Of a stretch of DNA of 64,000 bases, positions 30,033-38,818 are shown piece by piece. Numbering within the stretch: the first letter of the stretch is position 1; each line of letters opens with the position of its first letter. The translations under genes were made by a program, and so were the position numbers. Under the pieces are notes generated by a model. The model had not been told where the DNA came from. It saw only the letters and a list, made by a program, of their open reading frames with translations, and made no database searches. This DNA is from Paramylibacter ulvae (GTDB lineage Bacteria; Pseudomonadota; Alphaproteobacteria; Rhodobacterales; Rhodobacteraceae), in assembly GCF_014652655.1 (NCBI RefSeq), contig NZ_BMZF01000007.1:1-64000 (forward strand), in the 5' to 3' direction.

Positions 30033-31394
30033 ATGTTTGATTCATTTTCGGCGGAAATGCTGGCGCGGATGCAATTTGCGTTCACCATTTCATTTCACAT
30101 TATTTTCCCCGCCTTTTCCATTGGGCTGGCCAATTTTTTGGCTGTGCTCAACGCGCTCTGGTTAAAAACGGGGAACGACACATATCGTGTGTTGTTTGAT
30201 TATTGGAAAAAGATTTTCGCCGTGGCATTCGCTATGGGCGTGGTTTCGGGCATCACCATGTCGTATCAAATCGGCACCAACTGGTCGGTGTTTTCGGATA
30301 AGGCTGGCCCTGTAATCGGGCCGCTCATGGCATACGAGGTGTTATCGGCGTTCTTCCTAGAGGCAGGTTTTTTGGGCATCATGTTATTTGGGCGCGAACG
30401 TGTGGGGCATAAATTACACATGTTTGCCACCGCAATGGTGGCCTTTGGCACATTGATGTCGGCAACTTGGATTTTATCGGTGAATTCATGGATGCAAACC
30501 CCCGCAGGGTTTTCGATGAACGACCAAGGCCAATTCATACCAGACGATTGGTGGGCCATCGTGTTTAACCCATCCTTCCCGTATCGATTGGTGCATATGG
30601 TGATTGCCGCGTTCCTGACCACATCGTTTGTGGTGGGGGGCGTTGCGGGGTGGCATTTGTTGCGTGATCATACAAATGCCGCCACGCGCAAAATGTTTTC
30701 AATGGCGCTCTGGATGGCGGCGATTGTCGCACCCATTCAGATTTTTGTTGGCGACATGCATGGGCTGAACACATTGGAGCATCAACCCGTCAAGGTTATG
30801 GCGATGGAAGGTCATTTTGACAGCCACCCAGATGGTGCGCCCTTGATTCTGTTTGGCATCCCAAACGAGGCCGAAAAACGTGTTGATTATGCCGTGCAAA
30901 TTCCAAAACTGTCGTCACTGATTTTGAAACACCACTTGGATGCACCCCTTGATGGGTTGGATACGATTGATGATGCGGATGAACCGCCCATCGCCATCGT
31001 ATTTTTCAGCTTTCGCATCATGGTCGGCATTGGTTTTGCCATGCTCGGCGTTGGAATCTGGAGCCTGTGGGCGCGGTATCAAGGGCGTCTTTATGATGCG
31101 AAATGGCTGCACCGCGTTGCCGTCATCATGGCACCAAGTGGTTTTGTCGCGGTGCTTGCAGGCTGGATCACAACAGAGGTTGGGCGCCAACCCTTCACCG
31201 TTTATGGGTTGTTACGCACCAGTGAATCGCTGGCGCCTGTGGCCGCGCCCGCCGTCGCCACATCATTGATCGCGTTTATCATCACATATTTTTTCGTCTT
31301 TGGTGCGGGTACATTTTATTTGTTACGCCTGATGTCATACGTGCCCGAGAACAACCCATTCCCCGGTGAACCAAAGGAGATCGCACATGTTTGA
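30033..31394 (+). CDS. cydA: Cytochrome bd-type quinol oxidase subunit I (CioA-like)
   Basis: 453 residues with about nine membrane spans. H22 in TISFHIIFP and the conserved GRQPFTVYGLLRT region supply haem and quinol-site residues. The quinol-binding loop after residue about 250 is the short type, as in the cyanide-insensitive CioAB oxidases rather than E. coli CydAB. The enzyme reduces O2 to water at the inner membrane and tolerates inhibitors such as cyanide, sulfide and nitric oxide better than haem-copper oxidases. AAGGGAA precedes the ATG at 30033. It overlaps cydB by eight bases. Confidence 0.94.
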   Translation: MFDSFSAEMLARMQFAFTISFHIIFPAFSIGLANFLAVLNALWLKTGNDTYRVLFDYWKKIFAVAFAMGVVSGITMSYQIGTNWSVFSDKAGPVIGPLMAYEVLSAFFLEAGFLGIMLFGRERVGHKLHMFATAMVAFGTLMSATWILSVNSWMQTPAGFSMNDQGQFIPDDWWAIVFNPSFPYRLVHMVIAAFLTTSFVVGGVAGWHLLRDHTNAATRKMFSMALWMAAIVAPIQIFVGDMHGLNTLEHQPVKVMAMEGHFDSHPDGAPLILFGIPNEAEKRVDYAVQIPKLSSLILKHHLDAPLDGLDTIDDADEPPIAIVFFSFRIMVGIGFAMLGVGIWSLWARYQGRLYDAKWLHRVAVIMAPSGFVAVLAGWITTEVGRQPFTVYGLLRTSESLAPVAAPAVATSLIAFIITYFFVFGAGTFYLLRLMSYVPENNPFPGEPKEIAHV

Positions 31395-32388
31395 CCTTGC
31401 AGATATCTGGGCCGCGATTATCGCATTCGCTGTACTCACATATGTAATCATGGATGGGTTTGATTTGGGGATAGGTATCCTATTCCCATTCCTAAAAACC
31501 GAACATGAACGCGATTTGGCGATGAATTCTGTGGCACCCGTTTGGGATGGTAACGAAACATGGTTGGTGATGGGGGGCGGTGGATTGCTCGCGGTTTTTC
31601 CGCTGGCCTATGCCATTGTGTTACCTGCACTTTATATGCCGATCACGTTGATGTTGCTGGCACTTATCTTTCGCGGGGTGGCGTTTGAATTTCGCTGGCG
31701 CACGAAACGCTGGAAACCCGTGTGGGATGTTGCGTTTATCGGTGGGTCAACCACCGCCGCATTTTGCCAAGGCATCGCGCTTGGCGCATTGGTTCAGGGC
31801 ATCAAGGTTGCCGATCGCGCCTATGCTGGTGGTTGGTGGGATTGGTTATCACCGTTTTCTATCCTCACAGGATTTGCGGTTGTGATCGGTTATGCGTTGC
31901 TGGGCGCCACATGGTTGGTGATGAAGACCGAGGGCGATTTGAACGCACAGATGCGCAAGTATGCGACACCTCTTGCGATGGGGACATTGGGTTTGATTGG
32001 GATTGTCAGCCTGCTTACTCCGCTACAAAATCCTGTCTATTTTGAACGTTGGTTCACTTGGCCACAAATGGCGTTCAGCATGATCGTACCCGTGCTATTG
32101 TTATGCGCCACTTACGTTTTGTTCAAAGGATTGCGTTCAGGCAGAGATGTTTCACCATTTTTGGCAAGCCTATCGATTTTCATCCTGTGTTTTGCAGGGA
32201 TCGGGATAAGCTTTTATCCAAATATCATCCCCCCGTCCCTGTCCATTCAAGAGGCCGCCGCACCCGACAGCAGCCTAAAATTTGCATTGGTTGGCACGGT
32301 AATATTGTTGCCGCTGATATTGGGTTACACGGCCTATGCCTATTGGGTGTTTCGCGGCAAAATGGACCCAGATGAGGGCTATCATTAA
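31387..32388 (+). CDS. cydB: Cytochrome bd-type quinol oxidase subunit II (CioB-like)
   Basis: 333 residues from ATG 31387, which overlaps the cydA end by eight bases and has AAAGGAG upstream. Eight or nine spans are predicted; PVWDGNETWLVMGGGG near residue 50 and the FRGVAFEFRWR segment are characteristic of CydB/CioB. It pairs with subunit I to form the oxidase core. Its stop overlaps by one base the start of a 34-codon reading frame encoding the predicted third subunit. Confidence 0.95.
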   Translation: MFDLADIWAAIIAFAVLTYVIMDGFDLGIGILFPFLKTEHERDLAMNSVAPVWDGNETWLVMGGGGLLAVFPLAYAIVLPALYMPITLMLLALIFRGVAFEFRWRTKRWKPVWDVAFIGGSTTAAFCQGIALGALVQGIKVADRAYAGGWWDWLSPFSILTGFAVVIGYALLGATWLVMKTEGDLNAQMRKYATPLAMGTLGLIGIVSLLTPLQNPVYFERWFTWPQMAFSMIVPVLLLCATYVLFKGLRSGRDVSPFLASLSIFILCFAGIGISFYPNIIPPSLSIQEAAAPDSSLKFALVGTVILLPLILGYTAYAYWVFRGKMDPDEGYH

Positions 32389-32492
32389 TGGCGTATAAAA
32401 CTTGGAAACAAATTGCGTGGTTTATCGCGCTGTGGTTGGCCAGCGTTGCGTGCTTGACGGTTGTCGCATTTGTGATCAGGCTGTTTTTGTAA
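32388..32492 (+). CDS. Small bd-oxidase subunit, DUF2474/CydX-like (34 residues)
   Basis: A 34-codon frame starts at ATG 32388, overlapping the cydB stop by one base (TAATG), and ends at TAA 32490-32492. The product begins MAYKTWKQIAWFIALWLASV and contains one membrane helix (residues about 9-30) ending RLFL. Single-span proteins of this kind, called DUF2474 or CydX depending on lineage, accompany bd oxidases and stabilise the haem centres. The position, coupling and composition all fit. It overlaps the end of the convergent GH1 gene by 17 bases. Confidence 0.82.
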   Translation: MAYKTWKQIAWFIALWLASVACLTVVAFVIRLFL

Positions 32493-33801
32493 TCGTACCA
32501 CGTTGTGACAACAGGTTTTGAAACCAATACCACGAATCTTTGGGCGTGCGCTTTTGTGTTTCAAAATCTACATGTACCAAGCCAAAGCGTTCACTATAGC
32601 CAAACGCCCATTCGAAATTATCCAACAGCGACCAAGCGTAATAACCCTGCAGCGCAACACCATTTTGACGTGCCTTTAATGCCGCTGCGATATGGGATTC
32701 AAAATAGGAAATGCGTTGTTGATCTGAAACTTTTCCTGCAATGGTCTGGTCATGCCATGCCATGCCATTTTCGGTCACATACAGCGGGAGATTGGGTGCG
32801 TAATCATCATGAATTCGTTGCAAGAAATAGTTTAAACCCGCAGGGTAAATCTCCCAATCCATGGACGTTTTGTCCAAAGGTCCGCGCACTGTTTCCCCAA
32901 ATGGAAAGATGCCCGATTGATCGTCCTTGATAATCGCACGCGTATAATAATTCAGGCCAAGCCAATCGACTTTCTGGCTGATTTGCGCCATGTCATCTTG
33001 CCAATTTTTGGGCATATGGGGTTCAAGATATTGTAAAATATCGGCGGGATATTCACCCTTGCAAATCGCCGAAATGAACCAGCGGTTATATAAACCATCA
33101 TAAATTTGCGCGGCGCGGAAATCCGCAACATCATCGCTAGCAGGTTGGGCATATTCCATGTTCAAAACAATACCAAGATTTTGAACATTTTGGGTGCGCA
33201 ACGCGGACATGCCCACAGCATGCGCTGCAAGAATATTATGCATCGCCAATGCCCCTGATTTTAGTTCGGTTTTTCCGGGCGCATGATGCCCCAAAAAATG
33301 CGATAACCACGCCACGCACCATGGTTCATTTATCGTAGCGACATGATCCAGCCGATCCCCAAATGCCGCGCCAACAGATTGTGCAAAATCACCAAAATGA
33401 TCCGCCGTGTCGCGATTTTCCCAGCCCCCGTTTTGAGCGAACCGTTCGGGTAAATCCCAGTGATATAGCGTGGCACTTGGCGACAGACCACGTTCCAACA
33501 TGCCATCAATCAGACGATCATAAAAATCAAAACCCTTCGGGTTTTTTGCTTCGTCAGGAAACAGGCGCGGCCAAGAAAATGAAAATCGATAACTGTCAAA
33601 TCCCGCTGTTTTTATTAAATCCAAATCCGTTTGCCAGTGATGAAAATGATCGCACGCAATCGCACCATTTTCCCCATTGATCGTCCCACCCGATTTGGCA
33701 AAGCTATCCCAATGATTGACGCCACAGCCACCAAAATTTGTGCCCTCGATTTGATAGGCAGCGGTGGCGACACCCATCGTAAAATCATGCGGTATTCGCA
33801 T
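32476..33801 (-). CDS. Glycoside hydrolase family 1 glucosidase
   Basis: 441 residues, the usual GH1 length. The acid/base glutamate is in TINEPWC and the nucleophile glutamate in YVTENGMAW; the N-terminal GVATAAYQIEG is a family hallmark. It cleaves beta-linked (sometimes other) glucosides in the cytoplasm, since no signal peptide is present. It is the second gene of the lacI-type regulator operon: its ATG overlaps the regulator's stop by one base (TAATG). Although the neighbouring agl operon handles alpha-glucosides, sharing a regulator suggests that beta-glucosides belong to the same regulon. Confidence 0.93.
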   Translation of the reverse strand: MRIPHDFTMGVATAAYQIEGTNFGGCGVNHWDSFAKSGGTINGENGAIACDHFHHWQTDLDLIKTAGFDSYRFSFSWPRLFPDEAKNPKGFDFYDRLIDGMLERGLSPSATLYHWDLPERFAQNGGWENRDTADHFGDFAQSVGAAFGDRLDHVATINEPWCVAWLSHFLGHHAPGKTELKSGALAMHNILAAHAVGMSALRTQNVQNLGIVLNMEYAQPASDDVADFRAAQIYDGLYNRWFISAICKGEYPADILQYLEPHMPKNWQDDMAQISQKVDWLGLNYYTRAIIKDDQSGIFPFGETVRGPLDKTSMDWEIYPAGLNYFLQRIHDDYAPNLPLYVTENGMAWHDQTIAGKVSDQQRISYFESHIAAALKARQNGVALQGYYAWSLLDNFEWAFGYSERFGLVHVDFETQKRTPKDSWYWFQNLLSQRGTITKTA

Positions 33802-34817
33802 TACAATTTCATCCCCGTTGATTTACCGACCACCAATTCGGGTTCCCAAATTTCGGTGGAAATCCCCAAAGGATCATCAACCGCAGCCATCATCATATGT
33901 GCAACCCGCGTACCCGCACGGTACAGTGATGATCGCAGGCAGGTGATTTGTGGCACGGCCGCATGGGTGCCTAAAAAACCAAAATCATCATCAAATGTGA
34001 CAACCGAAACATGTTTTCCCGCAACCAAGCCCGCATCCGCAATTGCGCGCATCACGCCCAGCGCGACCAGTTTGGATGCACATAACATCGCGCTCGGCGG
34101 ATTGGGTAGTGCCAGTATATTGGTCGCCACTTCGTATCCGTAAACCTCTGACATATCTTGAGAAAACATCAATTCGGGGCGCACGGGAATGCCTGCCCCC
34201 TGTAAAACAGTTAAAAAACCTTTGCGCCGCTTATGCGCGAAATCCATGGTTTCCAAACCGTTGAGTAACGCAATATCGCGATGCCCAAAATCGATCAAGA
34301 ATTGGGTGGCGCGTTCAAATGCACCTTCGTTATCGACATCAAGAAAATTATAGGGCTGTGTCGCCCCAGCGCTGCGCCCGTGTACCACAAACGGCACACC
34401 CATGGTTTGCAACAAATCCATACGCGGATCGTCAACCAACGGACCCTGTAATACAAATCCATCAACACGATTTGATTTCACCATTTTACGATAGGTTGCC
34501 AATTCTTGGTCTTGGGCACAGATCTTCATCACAATATCAACGCCAAAATCCGCATATGCGATACCAACACCCGCCATAAAATCGGAAAAATGCGGGTTGA
34601 TCATTTGATGTTTCCCCAGCGGAATAATATGCCCAATTGCGCCAACCCTGCCCGTGGCCAAACCCCGTGCAGATTGCGATGGCATATAACCATGAGCTTT
34701 CGCCGCTTCGATCACGCGTTGCCGGGTTTTTTCCGACACCTCTGGAAACCCATTCAACGCACGGCTCACTGTTGTTTGTGACAACCCAAGATATGATGAA
34801 AGCTCTTTTAGATTCAT
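33801..34817 (-). CDS. aglR: LacI-family transcriptional regulator of alpha-glucoside use
   Basis: 338 residues from ATG 34817 (MNLKELSSYLGLSQTTVSRALNG), giving the standard LacI helix-turn-helix; a TTG at 34844 would add nine unsupported residues. The hinge and periplasmic-binding-like effector domain follow (IPLGKHQMINPHFSDFMAGV, DGFVLQGP, HGRSAGA). It is divergent from aglE. A near-copy of the aglE operator sits just upstream of its own start, suggesting autoregulation. Alpha-glucosides or a derivative are the probable inducer. Assignment as aglR rests on context as well as family. Confidence 0.88.
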   Translation of the reverse strand: MNLKELSSYLGLSQTTVSRALNGFPEVSEKTRQRVIEAAKAHGYMPSQSARGLATGRVGAIGHIIPLGKHQMINPHFSDFMAGVGIAYADFGVDIVMKICAQDQELATYRKMVKSNRVDGFVLQGPLVDDPRMDLLQTMGVPFVVHGRSAGATQPYNFLDVDNEGAFERATQFLIDFGHRDIALLNGLETMDFAHKRRKGFLTVLQGAGIPVRPELMFSQDMSEVYGYEVATNILALPNPPSAMLCASKLVALGVMRAIADAGLVAGKHVSVVTFDDDFGFLGTHAAVPQITCLRSSLYRAGTRVAHMMMAAVDDPLGISTEIWEPELVVGKSTGMKL

Positions 34818-34818
34818 T

Positions 34819-34838
34819 TTTCCAAAGCGATTTAAATT
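34819..34838. promoter_or_regulatory. Second AglR-like operator next to its own start codon
   Basis: Aligning this 20-base segment with the perfect operator at 34928-34947 gives 15 identical positions, with the left half TTTCCAAAGCG nearly intact. It starts two bases upstream of the aglR start codon, so repressor bound here would block initiation of transcription or elongation of its own gene. Confidence 0.5.
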
Positions 34839-34890
34839 TTTCAAGCAGCATTAAACGCTTGCATAACCCATTGTCAAAGGCAAATTGTCC

Positions 34891-34920
34891 TTGACAGACT
34901 CGCGTAATCGGGCGCATTTA
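34891..34920 (+). promoter_or_regulatory. Candidate aglE promoter
   Basis: TTGACA at 34891-34896 and CATTTA at 34915-34920 with an 18-base spacer; the -10 element is a weak match. The perfect operator begins eight bases downstream, over the expected start site, as in a repressor-blocked promoter. Confidence 0.45.
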
Positions 34921-34927
34921 TAGAAAA

Positions 34928-34947
34928 TATCCAAAGCGCTTTGGATA
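34928..34947. promoter_or_regulatory. AglR operator, perfect 20-bp palindrome upstream of aglE
   Basis: TATCCAAAGC followed by GCTTTGGATA is a perfect inverted repeat with no spacer, centred on the CG step typical of LacI-family operators. It lies 27 bases before the aglE start codon and is shared in degenerate form by the site at 34819-34838. Confidence 0.75.
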
Positions 34948-34974
34948 CTTCATCAATTCTTGGGAGGACAAAAG

Positions 34975-36303
34975 ATGAGGAATTTTGCAATTGCAGCGAC
35001 CACCAGCTTGATCGCGCTTGGCACCGCAAACGGTGCGCTCGCGGATGATCGCTGTGCGCCTGCATTGGGATTGGGTGATTTTGCGGGACAAACCGTAACC
35101 ATTTCTGGTCCATGGGAAGGCAATGACGAAACATTGGTGAATTCCGTGTTGGATTGCTTTGAGGCCGCAACAGGTGCAAATGTTGAATATTCGGGATCTG
35201 GGGAATTTGAACAATTAATCGTCACCGACATTCGATCAGGTTCTGCGCCAAACGTTGCAGTATTCCCGCAGCCTGGTCTTGCCGCCGACCTTGCAGCAGA
35301 AGGTGGACTTGTTCCGCTTGACGAAGGATTGGCCAGCTGGATGGCCGAAAATTACGGCGCGGGGCAATCTTGGGTGGATTTGGGAACATATGCCAACAAA
35401 GACGGCGCGGATGAATTTTTCGCATTCGCTTATAAGGTTGATGTGAAATCCTTGGTTTGGTTCAAACCCGAAAATTTCGAAGACGCAGGTTACGAAATCC
35501 CCACCACAATGGAAGAGTTGATGGCACTGTCAGATCAGATCGTCGCCGATGGTGGAACACCGTGGTGTTTGGGAATTGAATCCGGTGGTGCAACTGGTTG
35601 GACAGCGACCGATTGGATGGAAGACATCATGTTGCGCACCGCATCGCCAACGGCATATGATCAGTGGGTCACAAATGAATTGCCGTTCAATAGTGATGAA
35701 GTCAAAAAAGCCATGGATGTGTTTGGTTCCATCGTCAAAAATGATGCCTATGTTGCGGGTGGTTCAGGTGCGGTTGCATCCACGTTTTTCGGTGACAGCC
35801 CAAAAGGTTTGTTCACTACACCACCCCAATGTTATATGCACCGCCAAGCATCATTTATCCCAAGCTTTTTCCCAAATAAGGGTGCAGAGCTAGAGGCCGG
35901 CGAAGCAGATTTTTTCTATCTGCCACCGTTTGCTTCGATGGCCGAATTGGGGCGCCCTGTTTTGGGTGCGGGCACAGTATGGGCCATGACCAAGGAATCC
36001 GCTGCCACAAACGCATTGTTTCAATTCCTGACCATGCCTGTGGCGCATGAAATCTGGATGGCACAAACGGGATTTTTAACACCACACAAAGGTGTTGATT
36101 CATCCGTATATGCCAATGATTCATTGCGCAAAATGGGTGAAATCTTGGCCACTGCGGATACGTTCCGATTTGATGCATCCGATTTGATGCCAGGTAAAAT
36201 TGGTGCGGGGGCATTTTGGACGGAAATGACCGCATTCACCCAAGGCCAAGATACAAACACCACCGCAGACAATATTCAAAAAGCCTGGGATGCGATTAAA
36301 TAA
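34975..36303 (+). CDS. aglE: Alpha-glucoside ABC transporter, periplasmic binding protein
   Basis: 442 residues from ATG 34975 with GGGAGG upstream; the start gives a clear signal peptide (MRNFAIAATTSLIALG... cut near GALA-DD). The mature protein has the extracellular solute-binding family 1 fold with TVTISGPWEGNDET near its start and QTGFLTPHKGV near the end. It binds alpha-glucosides such as sucrose, maltose or trehalose in the Sinorhizobium agl system, whose gene order is repeated here exactly. It is followed by two hairpins that probably raise its expression above the permease genes. Confidence 0.92.
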   Translation: MRNFAIAATTSLIALGTANGALADDRCAPALGLGDFAGQTVTISGPWEGNDETLVNSVLDCFEAATGANVEYSGSGEFEQLIVTDIRSGSAPNVAVFPQPGLAADLAAEGGLVPLDEGLASWMAENYGAGQSWVDLGTYANKDGADEFFAFAYKVDVKSLVWFKPENFEDAGYEIPTTMEELMALSDQIVADGGTPWCLGIESGGATGWTATDWMEDIMLRTASPTAYDQWVTNELPFNSDEVKKAMDVFGSIVKNDAYVAGGSGAVASTFFGDSPKGLFTTPPQCYMHRQASFIPSFFPNKGAELEAGEADFFYLPPFASMAELGRPVLGAGTVWAMTKESAATNALFQFLTMPVAHEIWMAQTGFLTPHKGVDSSVYANDSLRKMGEILATADTFRFDASDLMPGKIGAGAFWTEMTAFTQGQDTNTTADNIQKAWDAIK

Positions 36304-36316
36304 TTGACGGCATAAT

Positions 36317-36372
36317 CACGCGATTGCGCGTGTGTGGTGTAGCGAGCAGGCAGCAAGATTAATTTGTTGCCT
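36317..36372 (+). promoter_or_regulatory. Two hairpins between aglE and aglF
   Basis: First stem CACGCG/CGCGTG (36317-36332, four-base loop); second stem AGGCAGCAA/TTGTTGCCT (36348-36372, nine pairs including one G-U, seven-base loop), followed by GTTCAAATTTTAA. The tail is only moderately T-rich. This is the usual place for an mRNA-stabilising stem or partial terminator that keeps the binding protein in excess. Confidence 0.6.
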
Positions 36373-36408
36373 GTTCAAATTTTAACCTGTTTAGCAAAGC
36401 ACAATCAG

Positions 36409-37608
36409 ATGAAAAATTTCGGTGCAGAATTCGCAGGAAAGTTAACAGCGATCGCATTAACCATGCTGATCGTTCTGCCCGCGATTGCGATTTTTTTGTT
36501 TGCGGCCAGTTCGTATTTATCATCCGCAATGGTGCCCATATTGCCATTTGATGCAGGTACAAATTCCAAAATTCTGTTTGCCATCCGCGCCGTGTGTATC
36601 GCGGTGTTTATCAGTTTTGCATATTTCTGGTTGGCCAATTGGATGAATTTCAAGCTTTCCGATGCAGACAGCGAACGCGGGCAACGCATAACAGAGGCAA
36701 TCCAACCTTGGATATTCATCGGCCCTGCGATTTTATTGCTATTTGGGTTTTTGGTTTACCCGACATTCGAAACATTTCGTATCAGTTTAACAAATGACAT
36801 CCCATTGCTGGATGCGCTGGGAAACCCCGTTTTAAACGATGCGGGTGATATGCGCCAAACGCTTGGTTTTGTTGGGCTAGCCAATTACGCCACGGTGTTA
36901 ACATCGGAAAATTTTTGGTTGGCTATTCGCAATTCAGTGCTGTGGCTGTTTGTGGTTCCCACCACATGTATCATTTTTGGCATGTTAATCGCGGTTTTGG
37001 CGGATAATGTAAGATGGGGCACGTTTGCCAAATCAATGATCTTTGTCCCCATGGCGATTTCATTTGTTGGTGCGGCGGTGATTTGGCGCAATATTTATGC
37101 TGATGGCGGCACCGCAACCCATCAGATCGGATTGTTAAACGCCCTGCTCTCCCCACTGGGTGTGGAACCACGGTTTTGGTATGAAATGGAATTCTGGGGC
37201 AATTTTTACATGATGGGCATTTTGGTTTGGATACAAACCGGCTTTGCCATGGTGATTTTTTCCGCTGCATTACGATCCGTTCCACAAGAAACCATCGAGG
37301 CCGCAAAAATAGATGGGGCAACACCCGTTCAAACATTTTTTCGCATCACCCTGCCCCAAATTTATTCCACTGTGGTCGTGGTTTGGACAACGCTCACCAT
37401 TTTGGTATTGAAGGTGTTTGACATCCCATTCGCATTGACCGCGAACAAGGCCGATAAGTTATTGCTTGCCACGTATATGGAACAAACGCGCAATTCACAG
37501 CGGGATCCAGAATTGGCCGCGGCAATTGCGATTATTTTAATGCTGACGATTGTACCCATCATGCTGTTCAATTTGTGGCGGATCAGGGTGGAGGCACGAA
37601 ATGGCTAG
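36409..37608 (+). CDS. aglF: Alpha-glucoside ABC transporter permease (MalF type)
   Basis: 399 residues from ATG 36409; the ribosome-binding sequence is weak, so the exact start is less certain. Two extra N-terminal helices (about 10-31 and 46-67) precede the common permease core that begins near PWIFIGPAILLLFG at residue about 100. The EAA loop reads VPQETIEAAKIDGATPVQTFFRITLPQ. It is coupled to aglG by an eight-base overlap (ATGGCTAG). It forms one half of the inner-membrane channel for alpha-glucosides. Confidence 0.9.
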   Translation: MKNFGAEFAGKLTAIALTMLIVLPAIAIFLFAASSYLSSAMVPILPFDAGTNSKILFAIRAVCIAVFISFAYFWLANWMNFKLSDADSERGQRITEAIQPWIFIGPAILLLFGFLVYPTFETFRISLTNDIPLLDALGNPVLNDAGDMRQTLGFVGLANYATVLTSENFWLAIRNSVLWLFVVPTTCIIFGMLIAVLADNVRWGTFAKSMIFVPMAISFVGAAVIWRNIYADGGTATHQIGLLNALLSPLGVEPRFWYEMEFWGNFYMMGILVWIQTGFAMVIFSAALRSVPQETIEAAKIDGATPVQTFFRITLPQIYSTVVVVWTTLTILVLKVFDIPFALTANKADKLLLATYMEQTRNSQRDPELAAAIAIILMLTIVPIMLFNLWRIRVEARNG

Positions 37609-38818
37609 GCGTATCATTGCATCATTGTTGCTGTTGCTATTGGTGTTCGTTTGGGTAGTGCCATTTGCGGGCCTATTGATTACATCGGCGCGATCCACAA
37701 AACATGCCAATGAAACAGGGTTCTGGACCGCATTTCAAACCAATGAAATCGGGTATTCATTTAAAACCAAGGGCAAAGAGGCGATTGAGCGCATTGGCGA
37801 TGATTGGGTGATCAAAGGCAATATTTTTGATGAACGCAACGCCGCGGATCAACATTTGGCCACGCAAAATAACGAGCCCAGAACATTTGATATCATGGGG
37901 CGCGTTTCACGGTTTGGCAGTGGTGCCGCAAACCCCGATGTGGCCGCGCCGGGTGACACCATCACCATTCGCGATGGACAGTTCACATTGCAAGAAAACG
38001 GTGATTACGTTTGGGCATTTGCTTCCGAATACACCAAATCAGGTAAAACCATTGGTGTGCGCGTGGCACACCCACCCCAATTTGGTTTGCGCAATTATAA
38101 ACGCGCATTTGCAGATGGGCGTATCCCAAACGCATTGATCAATTCATTTATCGTCACCATACCCGCGACAATCATTCCCGTGTTGATTGCTGCATTTGCC
38201 GCCTATGCGTTTAGCTGGCTGCAATTTCCGGGGCGCGATTTGTTGCTGGGCATCGTGATTGCATTGTTGGTGGTGCCATTGCAATTGGCGTTTATTCCTG
38301 TGTTGTCGATCTATGCCAATCTGGCGGATTGGGCGGGAGATTTATCGGCAAGTTTGGGATGGTGCAGCGGCCAAGAATGCGATTACCCAGCAAAAACATT
38401 TTCGGGGCTTTGGATGGCACATACCGCATTTGGCCTTCCGCTCGCGATATTTTTGCTCCGCAATTATATCGCGGGATTGCCGCGTGAATTGATGGAAAGC
38501 GCACGTCTTGATGGGGCATCGCATTTGCAAATTTTCACAAAATTGGTGCTGCCGCTTTCAATGCCTGCATTGGCATCATATGGGATATTCCAATTCCTGT
38601 GGGTTTGGAATGATCTGTTGGTCGCGCTGATCTTGGGCCCGACCAGCGATCTGGTTTTGCCCATCGAAATTCAAAAACAGATCGGTACGTTTAAATCGGA
38701 ATTGGAACGGTTGAACGCATCTGCATTCATTTCAATGATCGTGCCATTAATCGTGTTTCTGTCCATGCAAAAATATTTTGTTCGCGGGTTGCTCGCGGGA
38801 TCGGTTAAGGGGGGCTAA
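37601..38818 (+). CDS. aglG: Alpha-glucoside ABC transporter permease (MalG type)
   Basis: 405 residues from ATG 37601 overlapping aglF. After the first membrane span (residues about 5-27) there is an extra-cytoplasmic insertion of roughly 120 residues (around RSTKHANETGFWTAF to GVRVAHPPQFG) before the remaining spans; MalG-type permeases are usually near 280 residues, so the insertion accounts for the larger size. The EAA loop reads LPRELMESARLDGASHLQIF. The insertion, rich in D, N and G and predicted beta-like, may contact the binding protein; that is inference. It ends directly at the aglA start. Confidence 0.9.
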   Translation: MARRIIASLLLLLLVFVWVVPFAGLLITSARSTKHANETGFWTAFQTNEIGYSFKTKGKEAIERIGDDWVIKGNIFDERNAADQHLATQNNEPRTFDIMGRVSRFGSGAANPDVAAPGDTITIRDGQFTLQENGDYVWAFASEYTKSGKTIGVRVAHPPQFGLRNYKRAFADGRIPNALINSFIVTIPATIIPVLIAAFAAYAFSWLQFPGRDLLLGIVIALLVVPLQLAFIPVLSIYANLADWAGDLSASLGWCSGQECDYPAKTFSGLWMAHTAFGLPLAIFLLRNYIAGLPRELMESARLDGASHLQIFTKLVLPLSMPALASYGIFQFLWVWNDLLVALILGPTSDLVLPIEIQKQIGTFKSELERLNASAFISMIVPLIVFLSMQKYFVRGLLAGSVKGG

